A stretch of 64,000 nucleotides of DNA, taken from Vibrio pomeroyi (GTDB lineage: Bacteria > Pseudomonadota > Gammaproteobacteria > Enterobacterales > Vibrionaceae). The notes below the pieces were generated by a model. The model ran no database searches, was not told where the DNA came from, and saw only the letters and a program-made list of their open reading frames with translations. The position numbers and the translations under genes were made by a program. The stretch lies in assembly GCA_041879425.1 (NCBI GenBank), contig CP090854.1, positions 2,046,001-2,110,000 of the forward strand, in the 5' to 3' direction. Below are positions 35,824-44,619 of the stretch, in pieces; the first letter of the stretch is position 1; each line of letters starts with the position of its first letter.

Positions 35824-36324
35824 CTAACCCTTTAACGCATTACGCCAATATTGCACTGTTTTATCAGACACAGAACCAGTTTCATTCGCTGCTGCGATCA
35901 AGAAGTCACATAAGTTGGCCGCAACGTCCTCATTGCCTAACAAATATAAACTGCGAATGGCTCGTGTTAGTCGAAGCTGGTTATGATCATGATTCTTCAA
36001 CCATACATGGTTGGCTGAGCTAAGTGGCAACAAAGACGATATCTCACTTCCATCTCGCTGCATTCCCCAAAACTCAAGCATCAGGTCAAGCACTTGTAGA
36101 TGAGCAGTACGAAGCTCTTCTGAATTAGCAAAAATCGCCCTATCTTCTTGAGTCACCAACGGGGCATGTTGATTAAACTTAGTCCCTTCATCGATTGGAA
36201 AAAACACTTGGATGTACTTATGGTCGTGTTCCAACCAAAAGTGATTATAAGCTAACAACTGTTCAATATTACGACCAAATTTGTCTGGCACTTCACCAGA
36301 GATAAAGCGAGCAATCTCACTCAT
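35824..36324 (-). CDS. Opioid-growth-factor-receptor (OGFr)-related protein
   Basis: 166 residues. The N-terminal half carries the OGFr_N pattern: LLAYNHFWLEHDHKYIQVFF, then PIDEGTKFN, HAPLVTQED and LQVLDLMLEFWGM, matching W-L-E-x-x-H-x-Y-I-Q-x-x-F-P with a later L-x-F-x-G/W. The family is named from a vertebrate receptor, but the bacterial members have no known role. It lies in a minus-strand run of small unrelated genes. Confidence 0.75.
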   Translation of the reverse strand: MSEIARFISGEVPDKFGRNIEQLLAYNHFWLEHDHKYIQVFFPIDEGTKFNQHAPLVTQEDRAIFANSEELRTAHLQVLDLMLEFWGMQRDGSEISSLLPLSSANHVWLKNHDHNQLRLTRAIRSLYLLGNEDVAANLCDFLIAAANETGSVSDKTVQYWRNALKG

Positions 36325-36423
36325 TTTTAAAATCCTACCGATTATATTTTGCTTGCGGGTTTCCGCTAAATACTGGGAGTTGCGGTTAAAATCTCAGAAG
36401 AGCCCACTGATGCTATTAGAGAT

Positions 36424-37260
36424 TTATTCTGATCGATAACCAAACCGAGCCAAGTAATGCCAGATCTTCTTTACGTCTTGTTGGTCATAACCTTGCTCTG
36501 TCACGGCTAGCCCCAGTATTTTCGCATTGATCTTGCCGTTTACTGCTAACTTTTTTGCGAGTTCTATAAACGACTGGCCGCGATAATCTGGGTAGCGGCT
36601 CATCTCTTCTAGGCTTAACTCGTAGCCATTGTGCCACTTTATCGGAACGCCCAATTTCACCGCGCGTTCTTCAATAATCGTCGAGCGGTAAATAGGGTCT
36701 AATACAAGACATTCAATATCGTCCTTCAAAGAGATAACCCCATGAACATGTGCCTCGATATAATCATCAAGTAAATCGACATTCGATGACGATGCCTTAT
36801 CAATTAACGCTTTTACTCGGCTAGAAACCGCGAAGTCTTCTGGCTCAAAGAAACTGTCTGGATAACAAAACGTAGTTCGTGCCAAGGTGTCGGCTTTCAG
36901 CTGGAAATAAGAGGATCCAAAGCGGGATGAAGCGCCTGTCTCATAGTTACGGTAGTTCAGTGCGCCATATTTCGGCCTAAGCGTGTTCGGAGCATTGTCA
37001 TACGCGCCGTCGAACACACGCTTTTCCCATAACCAACGATCACCACCGGGGTAAGCCGTCATACCACCATTACTGGTACCTGTTTCAAATTGAGACTTCA
37101 AACATCCATCGTCAGCCATCGCTTCGAGCAAAGGTATATTGTCAGACGTATAACGATCGGGGTGGAAGTTGATCGTCACCGCGCAACTCGTTAAACAATC
37201 CGTGCCTTGTGATTTCAATCGGATATTTTCGATTGCTTGCTCTACTGCGTTGCCAACCAT
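36424..37260 (-). CDS. DUF3626-family protein
   Basis: 278 residues. The family signature is plain: VTINFHPDR near the start, then LKSQFETGTSNGGMTAYPGG, GDRWLWEKRVFDGAYD and RPKYGALNYRNY, followed by EAHVHGVISLKDDIECLVLDP. His, Asp and Glu residues in these motifs suggest a nucleotidyltransferase or ADP-ribosyl-type site, but I know of no assigned activity. Monocistronic. Confidence 0.8.
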   Translation of the reverse strand: MVGNAVEQAIENIRLKSQGTDCLTSCAVTINFHPDRYTSDNIPLLEAMADDGCLKSQFETGTSNGGMTAYPGGDRWLWEKRVFDGAYDNAPNTLRPKYGALNYRNYETGASSRFGSSYFQLKADTLARTTFCYPDSFFEPEDFAVSSRVKALIDKASSSNVDLLDDYIEAHVHGVISLKDDIECLVLDPIYRSTIIEERAVKLGVPIKWHNGYELSLEEMSRYPDYRGQSFIELAKKLAVNGKINAKILGLAVTEQGYDQQDVKKIWHYLARFGYRSE

Positions 37261-37745
37261 GAAGTCTCCTATTTTCGAAAAAGAATACTGCGCCGACTAA
37301 ACAAGTGGTACAACGCAGACAATAAACTTAACCCATTAAGATATGAACACAAAGCCTAGTTTAAAGATTGCCTGCCAAGTGTTAGATGTCAGACTGTTTG
37401 AATAACTCTGGTGAGGTTTCCGAGTTTACTTTTCTACAAAACGACACTGGGACTCTGCGACACATTTTGGTTCTGCTGCATGTTCAGGGAATCGTTCGTG
37501 AAGAAGACACAATGCATCCGTTGGTCTTGCTCTTGATCTGGCGTAGCGTATGAGTTTTAGACTTAAGCCAACAACCAGTGTGTTATTAACTGAGTACTAA
37601 AACCTGGACGACTAAAAGAGATAGGCAATATATGCACCAAAAGATTACATATTTCAAAGACAAAACCCTTCAGAAAGCATCCTTCGGTGCATATGATTTC
37701 AAGCGACTTACATTAGTGACTAAAGTAAGTCGCTAACATAAGAGA
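37261..37745. other. Intergenic region without a recognised gene
   Basis: About 485 bases. The only clear structure is a hairpin (37702-37734: AGCGACTTAC / GTAAGTCGCT, 13-base loop) just downstream of the response regulator gene; it lacks a T-run. Nothing else was supported. Confidence 0.4.
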
Positions 37746-38225
37746 CTAACGTAAGCGTCTCAACACAACCTGTTGGTCGAGCTCATTCTGATAGTCCGTG
37801 TAATCAAGCCCTTGATCAAATATGTACTCAGTGACAAGAGTACGAATGCACTCAACTAACGTGCTTGCTTGCCAAGGCTTTTCAAAGTAACGGTCGATAC
37901 CTGCTGCATTAATCGCATTGATGGTATCAGTATGAGTGGCCTGCCCCGTAAGAAGAATTTTCTTTGTATTCGGAAAGCGGCTGTCATGGAACACGTCAGT
38001 GAGTAACTCCACACCCGTTTTCCCTGGCATCACATGATCAGACACGATGACGGTAATGTGTTCGCCTTCTGCGTCAAGTTCATCAATGAGATCAAGCACT
38101 TCTTGCGCTGATTCACAATCTTCAATATTCAGCCAACTCGCCAGCGGCTCTAAATCTTGTACCACTGCGCTCAGTACTTCTCTCTGGTCATCGACACAGA
38201 TTAAATTAAGCTTCTCCATGTTCAC
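37746..38225 (-). CDS. Response regulator (receiver domain with short C-terminal tail)
   Basis: 159 residues. Receiver domain: acidic pair in CVDDQ (Asp12, Asp13), phospho-acceptor Asp63 in VIVSDHVMPGKTG, conserved Thr in ILLTGQ and Lys in FEKPW. No DNA-binding domain follows; the tail is about 30 residues. The start lies inside the end of the kinase gene (20-base overlap), so kinase and regulator form a coupled pair. Confidence 0.9.
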   Translation of the reverse strand: MNMEKLNLICVDDQREVLSAVVQDLEPLASWLNIEDCESAQEVLDLIDELDAEGEHITVIVSDHVMPGKTGVELLTDVFHDSRFPNTKKILLTGQATHTDTINAINAAGIDRYFEKPWQASTLVECIRTLVTEYIFDQGLDYTDYQNELDQQVVLRRLR

Positions 38226-39561
38226 CCTCTACTGGTAACTTGATTCTAAATACAGTTTTAGAAGCATCACTTTTCACAATGATACTTCCGCCATAACCCG
38301 CCACAATCCGCTTAACTATTGATAAACCCAAGCCCAATCCAAACGATAAACCACCTTTTTTAGTGGTGAAGTTCGGCTGAAATATCTTTCTACGAGTCAC
38401 CTCGTCTATCTCAGGGCCGTTATTCGTGATCGTAACTAATATTCTTTTCTTACTTAATCTGGTTTGAATCTCTATTGCAGCATCGTCTGAATTCGACATT
38501 GCATCACAAGCATTCTTTACAATGTTGACCCAAATCTGAACGAGCTCTGTTTTCGAGCCTTTAAAAGACGGTAAATCCGCAGGGCTCAATCGCACAGACA
38601 CTCTACGTAACTCACTTTGTAACAACGATAAGGCATGGTTAATGGAGTCGTTAATATCAACCGCTTCTTCGGTGTCAATATCAACTCTGCCAAGTTGTTT
38701 AACCGATTTTACGATGCCAACGGTGTGTCTAGATGCCAAACGTAAATCATGTAAATCACAGCCCATCTGCCAAAAACGAATCGCTTCTTCTGGTTTTTTC
38801 AGCCAATGTTTTGAAATAACGTCTGTTGCAGATAAAGCGTCAATTGGAATCGCTTTGGCAAGAGAGCGAGCTATGTTTTTGTCTAAACCATATTTTCTTT
38901 CAAATTGTCGCCCACGTGTTCGTGCTTCTGACGAAGACGTTTTCTGACCATGCATTAACCCAAAATCGAAAAATTGACTGGCTTCTGGATGGACTTCTTC
39001 AAGCAGATCCATGATGACCGTTTCAAGTCGGCCAGATTTACTATTTACTACACCAATAGCGTTGTTAAGTTCATGAGCTATCCCTGCAGCTAATTGACCC
39101 AAAGTCGTCATTTGCTCAGCAGTATGTAACTTCTCTAGCGCTTTTTGTTTCGCTATCGCTTCTTGTGTAGCGCGGCGTTGACGACGCGACAACTCATTGA
39201 CAATCACAGGTGTGAACTGTGCGGTAAGAGGACCAAATTTACGTTCATCTTCTGCCGGCGTGTCTTTATCGATCCACGCTAACTCAACATCGGTTTTAGC
39301 AACAACCGTTGAAGATGCTGTCCAATTACCTGAAAAGAAGCTATGAACGCCTATAAAAGCCCCACTACCCGCGCTAAACACTCGCACTTGCGGTGTATTC
39401 GCTTCGGAATAAAATCCTTCCAGTTCTCCACTAAACACATAATATAAACGAGTGTTTAACGCTGATTGTTCAATAATGGTGTTACCGGCACGGCACGTCA
39501 CCCGACGCTCTGTCTGATTAAAATAACGATCGATAAGTGCTTCTAGTTTTTGTTGATACAC
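38206..39561 (-). CDS. Sensor histidine kinase with N-terminal cyclic-nucleotide-binding-like domain
   Basis: 451 residues, no membrane helix. A cNMP-binding beta-barrel covers about 15-125 (NTRLYYVFSGELEGF, FIGVHSFFSGNW). The HisKA helix has LGQLAAGIAHELNNAIG with His163. An unusual helical insert (about 190-270) precedes the HATPase domain (WVNIVKNACDAM; ITNNGPEID; GLGLGLSIVKRIVAGYGG). It is soluble and probably senses through the barrel or through the adjacent transporter. The DASS transporter gene ends 6 bases upstream, indicating one operon. Confidence 0.9.
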   Translation of the reverse strand: MYQQKLEALIDRYFNQTERRVTCRAGNTIIEQSALNTRLYYVFSGELEGFYSEANTPQVRVFSAGSGAFIGVHSFFSGNWTASSTVVAKTDVELAWIDKDTPAEDERKFGPLTAQFTPVIVNELSRRQRRATQEAIAKQKALEKLHTAEQMTTLGQLAAGIAHELNNAIGVVNSKSGRLETVIMDLLEEVHPEASQFFDFGLMHGQKTSSSEARTRGRQFERKYGLDKNIARSLAKAIPIDALSATDVISKHWLKKPEEAIRFWQMGCDLHDLRLASRHTVGIVKSVKQLGRVDIDTEEAVDINDSINHALSLLQSELRRVSVRLSPADLPSFKGSKTELVQIWVNIVKNACDAMSNSDDAAIEIQTRLSKKRILVTITNNGPEIDEVTRRKIFQPNFTTKKGGLSFGLGLGLSIVKRIVAGYGGSIIVKSDASKTVFRIKLPVEGEHGEA

Positions 39562-39567
39562 GTATCG

Positions 39568-40986
39568 TTATCCTATGTGACCAATTGAATGTAGCACCCA
39601 CACCATAACAAAACTCAGTAGCACACCAACCACACCTAAAATAATACCGATTCTGGCCATTTGATTACTTTGCACATGACCTGTGGCGTGAGCCAACGCA
39701 TTCGGTGGCGTACTGATTGGCAGCGACATACCTAATGAAGCGGCAAAAGTCACAACCAGAATTAACGTTAACTCACCGCCTAGTGGCGTGAGTGAAGCCA
39801 TAGACGAACCTAATGCAGCCATAATTGGCATCAACAAGTTAGCCGTTGCGGTATGAGACATGAAGTTTGCCATTACCAAACACAAGAACGCCGCTCCGAA
39901 CAACACCACATATGGTGAGTAAGCATCAAACGGAATGCTGTGTACCACGAGCCTTGCTAAGCCAGTTTTATCGAGAGCTAAACCAAGTGCAATACCACCT
40001 GATACAAGCCACAGTACGTCCCAAGAAATCTTTTTCAGGTCTTCTTTATTGATGATCCCTGTGAGTGAGAACACAGCGACAGGAATCAAAGCGACGGTAT
40101 AAGAGTTCATGCCATGGCTTGAGCCCATTAACCAAAGAATGATGGTCAGCGCAAAAGTGACGTATACCGCAATGGCTTTGGGCGTTTTAAGGAATTTACC
40201 TTTAATGCTTAGCTCGATTTTCTTTTGGTCAGCTTTGTACATAAAGCCGATTAAAAACCACGCTAACGCCATCATAATAACGACAAACGGCACACCAAAT
40301 GCCATCCATTCGCCGAACGTAATTAGGTTATCGCCAACTAAATATTTAAGTGCGATAGCGTTCGGAGGGGTGCCGATCGGGGTACCAATGCCACCGATAT
40401 TAGCGGCAACAGGGATACAAAGCGCAAACGCTACACGACCGGGGTCTTTCGGACCAAACACAGCCAGTACCGGCGTTAAAATAGATAGCATCATTGCCGT
40501 TGTTGCCGTGTTAGACATAAACATCGAAAAGATACCAGTGATCAACATTAAGCCGAGCATCACAAACTTTGGGTCTTGTCCAAATGGCTTCAACAACACG
40601 CGAGCTAAGTTTACGTCTAATCGATATTTAGTGGCGGCCATTGCTAAGAAGAAACCACCTAAAAACAGCATGATGATTGGGCTAGCGAATGTCGCCATGA
40701 TATCGCTGTATTTTAACAGCTCACCAAAATGTTCTTCCCCATGCTCAAACCTTAAAAAGATCAGCCCTTTATCTGACAACATCAACAATTGCAGAACGAT
40801 AATAACAACAGACGTCGCGTAAATCGGGATAGGCTCGAACACCCAGCACAATGCCGCTAATAAAAAGATCGCGATAACGCGTTGTTGAATAATCGTAAGG
40901 CCTTCAAATGGAAACGCTGATAGCGGCATTACGAGGATAATGAAAGGAATTAAAATAGGGATAATGTATTTAATATAGGGGCGCAT
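39568..40986 (-). CDS. DASS/SLC13-family sodium:dicarboxylate (anion) symporter
   Basis: 472 residues, about 11-12 membrane helices. Typical motifs are MSNTATTAMMLSILTPV, NIGGIGTPIGTPPNAIALKYL and the second-half NFMSHTATANLLMPIM with SLPISTPPNALAHATG, the two SNT/TxP signatures of the family. It imports C4/C5 dicarboxylates, citrate or sulfate with sodium. It is the first gene of an operon with the kinase and response regulator, suggesting a transporter-coupled sensing unit. Confidence 0.9.
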   Translation of the reverse strand: MRPYIKYIIPILIPFIILVMPLSAFPFEGLTIIQQRVIAIFLLAALCWVFEPIPIYATSVVIIVLQLLMLSDKGLIFLRFEHGEEHFGELLKYSDIMATFASPIIMLFLGGFFLAMAATKYRLDVNLARVLLKPFGQDPKFVMLGLMLITGIFSMFMSNTATTAMMLSILTPVLAVFGPKDPGRVAFALCIPVAANIGGIGTPIGTPPNAIALKYLVGDNLITFGEWMAFGVPFVVIMMALAWFLIGFMYKADQKKIELSIKGKFLKTPKAIAVYVTFALTIILWLMGSSHGMNSYTVALIPVAVFSLTGIINKEDLKKISWDVLWLVSGGIALGLALDKTGLARLVVHSIPFDAYSPYVVLFGAAFLCLVMANFMSHTATANLLMPIMAALGSSMASLTPLGGELTLILVVTFAASLGMSLPISTPPNALAHATGHVQSNQMARIGIILGVVGVLLSFVMVWVLHSIGHIG

Positions 40987-41149
40987 AGCACAAAAACTCT
41001 TCCTGAGATAACAACTACTTAGAAATTAGATTTACAGTTCTAATTTGGATCCGACAACGAATTATCGAACTCTTGTCACTATCTCACTCTCGGCTAGATC
41101 AATGATTACGTGATCACAACATCCCCTTTTTCGATTCTGTGCGCTACCT

Positions 41150-41438
41150 CTACGTTTGTATGTCATTTATTGTTGCAATTAAATTCCGAGAAACAAAAGG
41201 CAAACGTTCGCCTTTACGTGGGAGACCCGTAAACTTCGGCGCTTGCACCGTTGCAGACAACTCGCCTAAAACTTCAATCTCAGTTTGGTCTATCGGCTCA
41301 CTCGTTTTACGCCAGACATTGTCTGATTTAGCGAAATACCCATTCAGATAATTCGCAGTCAAATAAGCTTTAAAGAATGAGGTGGTGGATTCTGGCACTA
41401 CTATAAAGTGCCTTTTTCAGTAGTTGGTCGCTTGTCAT
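41150..41438 (-). pseudogene. Small ORF with possible frameshift, unknown
   Basis: A strong Shine-Dalgarno (AAGGAGG, 4-base spacing) precedes an ATG at 41438 that encodes only 22 residues (MTSDQLLKKALYSSARIHHL...) before TAA. The overlapping frame from 41398 runs 82 residues (MPESTTSFFKAYLTANYLNG...) and has no RBS of its own. A one-base shift near 41398 would fuse the two into a roughly 96-residue protein. It could be a decayed gene, a leader peptide with a downstream ORF, or chance. No family recognised. Confidence 0.35.
41394..41417 (+). terminator. Plus-strand hairpin with T-run
   Basis: GGCACT / AGTGCC stem with a 7-base loop, followed by TTTTT. It falls inside the minus-strand small ORF, so it may instead be structure in that transcript. 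Confidence 0.4.
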
Positions 41439-41567
41439 GTTTCCTCCTTGAAACTGATTCTGGATAGAAGTAAATAAAACGCTCCTGTCTGAAAATTGTA
41501 CCCAAAGCAATGAACCCAACCTTTAATTCAAAAAGTTAGGTATTGAGAATCACACTAGATAACTTTG

Positions 41568-42215
41568 TTACACCAACACTTCATCGTAAGTACTGATTGA
41601 TTTTAGTGCCCCACTTAAGTCATTTCTCGTATTAAACTCATGCTTAACAGCAATAACGTCGCAACCACTAGATCTACCAGCACAAATACCAGCAGTTGAA
41701 TCTTCAAACACGACTGCATGTTCAGCTGATACGTTTAGATTTTGGAGTGCAAGGTTATACGCTTCAGGATCTGGCTTGTGCTTAGTTACGTGCTCTTGAG
41801 TGATTACAAGATCAAAAACATTGTCCAGTTGTAACGAAGTTAAAATATTATCGACCATCCATGTCGCAGCCGAGCTTACGACACCACATCTCTTACCTTC
41901 TTTTTTAAGATGTTCAATATACGATTTAGCGCCAATATTTAGCTCTAGCTCTTCACCTAACATCCGTTCGTAGTGGGTTCGAAAACAACGGTTAAATTCA
42001 GCTAGGTCTGGGGAAATCCCCACATGGTCGAAAAAGTGCCCAGTCACTACCTGCCAATTTTCTCCCATGACATCTTTGTATATGTTGTAGTCCACTTGAA
42101 CGTCATAATCTGCACAAGCTAGTGCTAATGCTTTGCCCTTTAACGGCTCTGAATTTACTAATGTTCCATCCATATCGAACAGATAAACTTCATAATCTTT
42201 CAATTTATTCTCCAT
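41568..42215 (-). CDS. HAD-superfamily hydrolase (beta-phosphoglucomutase-like)
   Basis: 215 residues. Motif I is LFDMDGTLVNSEP (nucleophile Asp14), motif II is VVSSAATW, the lysine is in VTKHKPDPEAYNLAL, and motif III is VFEDSTAGICAG. A helical cap follows motif I (subclass I). Family members dephosphorylate sugar phosphates or similar metabolites. Confidence 0.88.
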   Translation of the reverse strand: MENKLKDYEVYLFDMDGTLVNSEPLKGKALALACADYDVQVDYNIYKDVMGENWQVVTGHFFDHVGISPDLAEFNRCFRTHYERMLGEELELNIGAKSYIEHLKKEGKRCGVVSSAATWMVDNILTSLQLDNVFDLVITQEHVTKHKPDPEAYNLALQNLNVSAEHAVVFEDSTAGICAGRSSGCDVIAVKHEFNTRNDLSGALKSISTYDEVLV

Positions 42216-42393
42216 GTTAACTTGTACAAAACCGCTGCACGTAAAAATCCCATTTAAAACATCTAGAGGAACTTAAATAACAGCTCATGCAGTAATATGT
42301 TTACTACATAGTAAATTCAATGTTCAAACCAACTTTGAACTATGTAATCTACTCAAATACTTCTCTATAAACTCTATATCTGCACGATAAAAA

Positions 42394-42726
42394 TCACCAA
42401 GAGGTATTCGCTGAGGGCTCTAGCCAATAGAAAGTTTGCTGTCTATCTGCGTCGACCATTTTCGGTTCATTACTTAGATCAGCACGCAAAACGACGTAGT
42501 GAATCTCACCACTGAAATCGCTCTGACCTTTATGAGTGCCGAGCAGTTGTAAATCTTTAAGACCTGTTTCTTCCCACAACTCTCTAATTGCGGCTTGGCT
42601 ACCCGACTCACCGGGATCAACTGAACCCCCAGGGAACTCAAAGGCCATACCTTGGCGATGTCTAAAACGCTTTTGGATTAAGACTTTTCCTTCTCTTACA
42701 ACCACCGCCATAGCTATGTTTTTCAT
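42394..42726 (-). CDS. NUDIX hydrolase
   Basis: 110 residues. The Nudix box is at residues 33-56: GGSVDPGES..., ending RELWEETGL (GX5EX7REUXEEXGU). Small NUDIX enzymes of this kind clean up nucleoside diphosphate derivatives; the substrate is unknown. The protein is slightly shorter than the usual 130 residues. Confidence 0.9.
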   Translation of the reverse strand: MKNIAMAVVVREGKVLIQKRFRHRQGMAFEFPGGSVDPGESGSQAAIRELWEETGLKDLQLLGTHKGQSDFSGEIHYVVLRADLSNEPKMVDADRQQTFYWLEPSANTSW

Positions 42727-42917
42727 GTGAGCTTTCCTTGTTACTCTCTATGCACAAAATACTGAGTCTGCAAACCAAGCAAACTACTTATTAGCCATAC
42801 ACTAATTAATGGTATATCATACTCAAAAGTACATTTGGAGGATAAATCCTATGCTAATGGTTCTTAACACTCGAAACTTCGACCACAAAAAAAGCATACG
42901 GCTATAACCGAATTATT

Positions 42918-43217
42918 ATGGACGCAAATAACGCTCAAGTAGAACGTGCAAATATTGAAGATCCAAAGTCCATAATTTCAATTGTGCGATTTAGCTACTC
43001 CCAAAATAAACAAATTATCATCGAGAAATTCGAAAACATCAGTGTGAAAGACATCACTACCAAAAACTTCGATTATCAAGACGATAAAGCAGGCATTCTA
43101 TTTTTTGGTGACTGTATATCAATAGAAATGGTTAACAAAGATTCGGCCGCAATTCTATATCCAAAGGCTTTCAACAAACTAGGTAACTTTAACCAGTTCA
43201 CTCTAAAGTGGTCATGA
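42918..43217 (+). CDS. Small protein of unknown function
   Basis: 99 residues, no signal peptide or membrane helix. It has alternating strand-like pattern (ISIVRFSYSQNKQIIIEKFENI, AGILFFGDCISIEM). No obvious RBS precedes the ATG, so the start or even the gene is uncertain. It lies in an AT-rich stretch next to another unknown gene. Confidence 0.45.
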   Translation: MDANNAQVERANIEDPKSIISIVRFSYSQNKQIIIEKFENISVKDITTKNFDYQDDKAGILFFGDCISIEMVNKDSAAILYPKAFNKLGNFNQFTLKWS

Positions 43218-43358
43218 TATGGCTGACTCCGAATCAAGTAGTGATCGTCACTAGCGCCAGACTAACTCATTGAACCTTAAAAAAACTAAGCAAATAAATC
43301 TAAATTACCAAGCGTTGGAAATCTTTCTCATACGCTTTGTTAACAGTATACTTCCACC

Positions 43359-44054
43359 TTATTGCTCTATGAATAAATGAATATCTATAGAGGAGCTTAG
43401 TGACGACTTTTTGCGTCGATATTCATTGATAGCATGCTCGCTATTGGTTTTATCTTTTGGCGGAACCGGAATATCAGGTAACTCTTGAACCCGATATTTG
43501 CACTCTTTAGCAACTAAGTTGCGATCATTTAGGTCGCAGATATTGTCCATTAACTTTGATAGTTCATCTTGAACATCATCAATTTTTTCAACAATATCGG
43601 AAGCAAGCATAGCGCCGTTAGCACCACTTTTTATTCTCTCTAGTTGATTCATAACTTTATGAACAGAACCAATTATTCCAGTCCTTGCCTCTACTCGAAT
43701 AACATCATGATGTTTTGCTTTAGTTTGATACAAAGACTCCGAAATGATTGCATCTGACAACCATTTGGCATCCGAATGTAGTAATTGAAGACCTTCTCTG
43801 AAGTCTTTGTATGAGCTAATACCTTGTAGTAAAAGCATTAACGTACCAATTACCGTAACTCGTGCTTTAATTGATCCTTCTTCAAACTCAATATTTATAT
43901 CAAGACCATCAGATAAGAAAAACTCTGTACGACTAAGCGCAAACGCTCTTAGGTTTTCTTTGAATGCTTCAAGTTGTTCTTCAGTCTCAATTCCCGTTGG
44001 CTCCACGTGAATATAAGCCTGACTCAGAATATTTTTATTTATGTAATCAGCCAC
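43359..44054 (-). CDS. Protein of unknown function with one hydrophobic segment and a helical C-terminus
   Basis: 231 residues. The N-terminal 55 residues are mixed; residues 65-80 are hydrophobic (ARVTVIGTLMLLLQGIS), possibly a membrane or buried helix. The middle is helical and coiled-coil-like (EKIDDVQDELSKLMDNICDL). The C-terminus is charged. No family recognised. It is monocistronic in an AT-rich area. Confidence 0.6.
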   Translation of the reverse strand: MADYINKNILSQAYIHVEPTGIETEEQLEAFKENLRAFALSRTEFFLSDGLDINIEFEEGSIKARVTVIGTLMLLLQGISSYKDFREGLQLLHSDAKWLSDAIISESLYQTKAKHHDVIRVEARTGIIGSVHKVMNQLERIKSGANGAMLASDIVEKIDDVQDELSKLMDNICDLNDRNLVAKECKYRVQELPDIPVPPKDKTNSEHAINEYRRKKSSLSSSIDIHLFIEQ

Positions 44055-44619
44055 GAAAATCCCTCAATGCTGTCTAGTTCTGATGTAATCTATCTTAATC
44101 GACTTACTTTATTTATAACAACAACTTATCATTCTTAGTTTGTGATTGAACGAGAAAATGTAGAATTTTTCTATCTAACAGAATTAAATGTAGAAAAGTT
44201 GAGAGCTGTGCTTAGTAGTATTGTTAAAACAAGTTTGCTATTGATAATAAAGACAATATTTAACTTATAAAAATTTGGTTATTTACTCATTTGTAATTAA
44301 GATAAAAACAGAAAAATATCGAGATTAACTTAGAGAAAATTATTCTCTAGATTCAAACAAAGCGGATTTTAATAACTCCCTCCTCTTCATATGTTTACGA
44401 TAAATAATAAAATTACATTTTATAAAAACAATTTGATCAATAAGGGTTTTTGTAAACTTTGAATTACATACTCTAAAAATAAATCTCCCTGATAAACTTG
44501 TCATAAATCCAAATGCTCTTCCAATCTTGATTCGCAACACATGGCATTAGTGTGTTGCATATAGACTTCCTATAAAGCCGTTGGGAAGAAGGAGTTTATA
44601 TTAAAATCAGGAACGAAAA
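44055..44619. other. AT-rich intergenic region upstream of the M4 protease
   Basis: About 565 bases of low-GC sequence. It should contain the promoter of the protease gene. A 66-codon minus-strand frame here looks like chance. No operator was recognised. Confidence 0.4.

Noticed and set aside
31759..37260. Superintegron-like run of small unrelated genes on one strand
   Set aside because: Gene content looks cassette-like, but I saw no attC-type imperfect inverted repeats between genes, and some genes overlap, which cassettes do not.
44340..44540. 66-codon minus-strand frame upstream of the M4 protease
   Set aside because: Low-complexity AT-rich composition, no RBS, no family resemblance; treated as chance.
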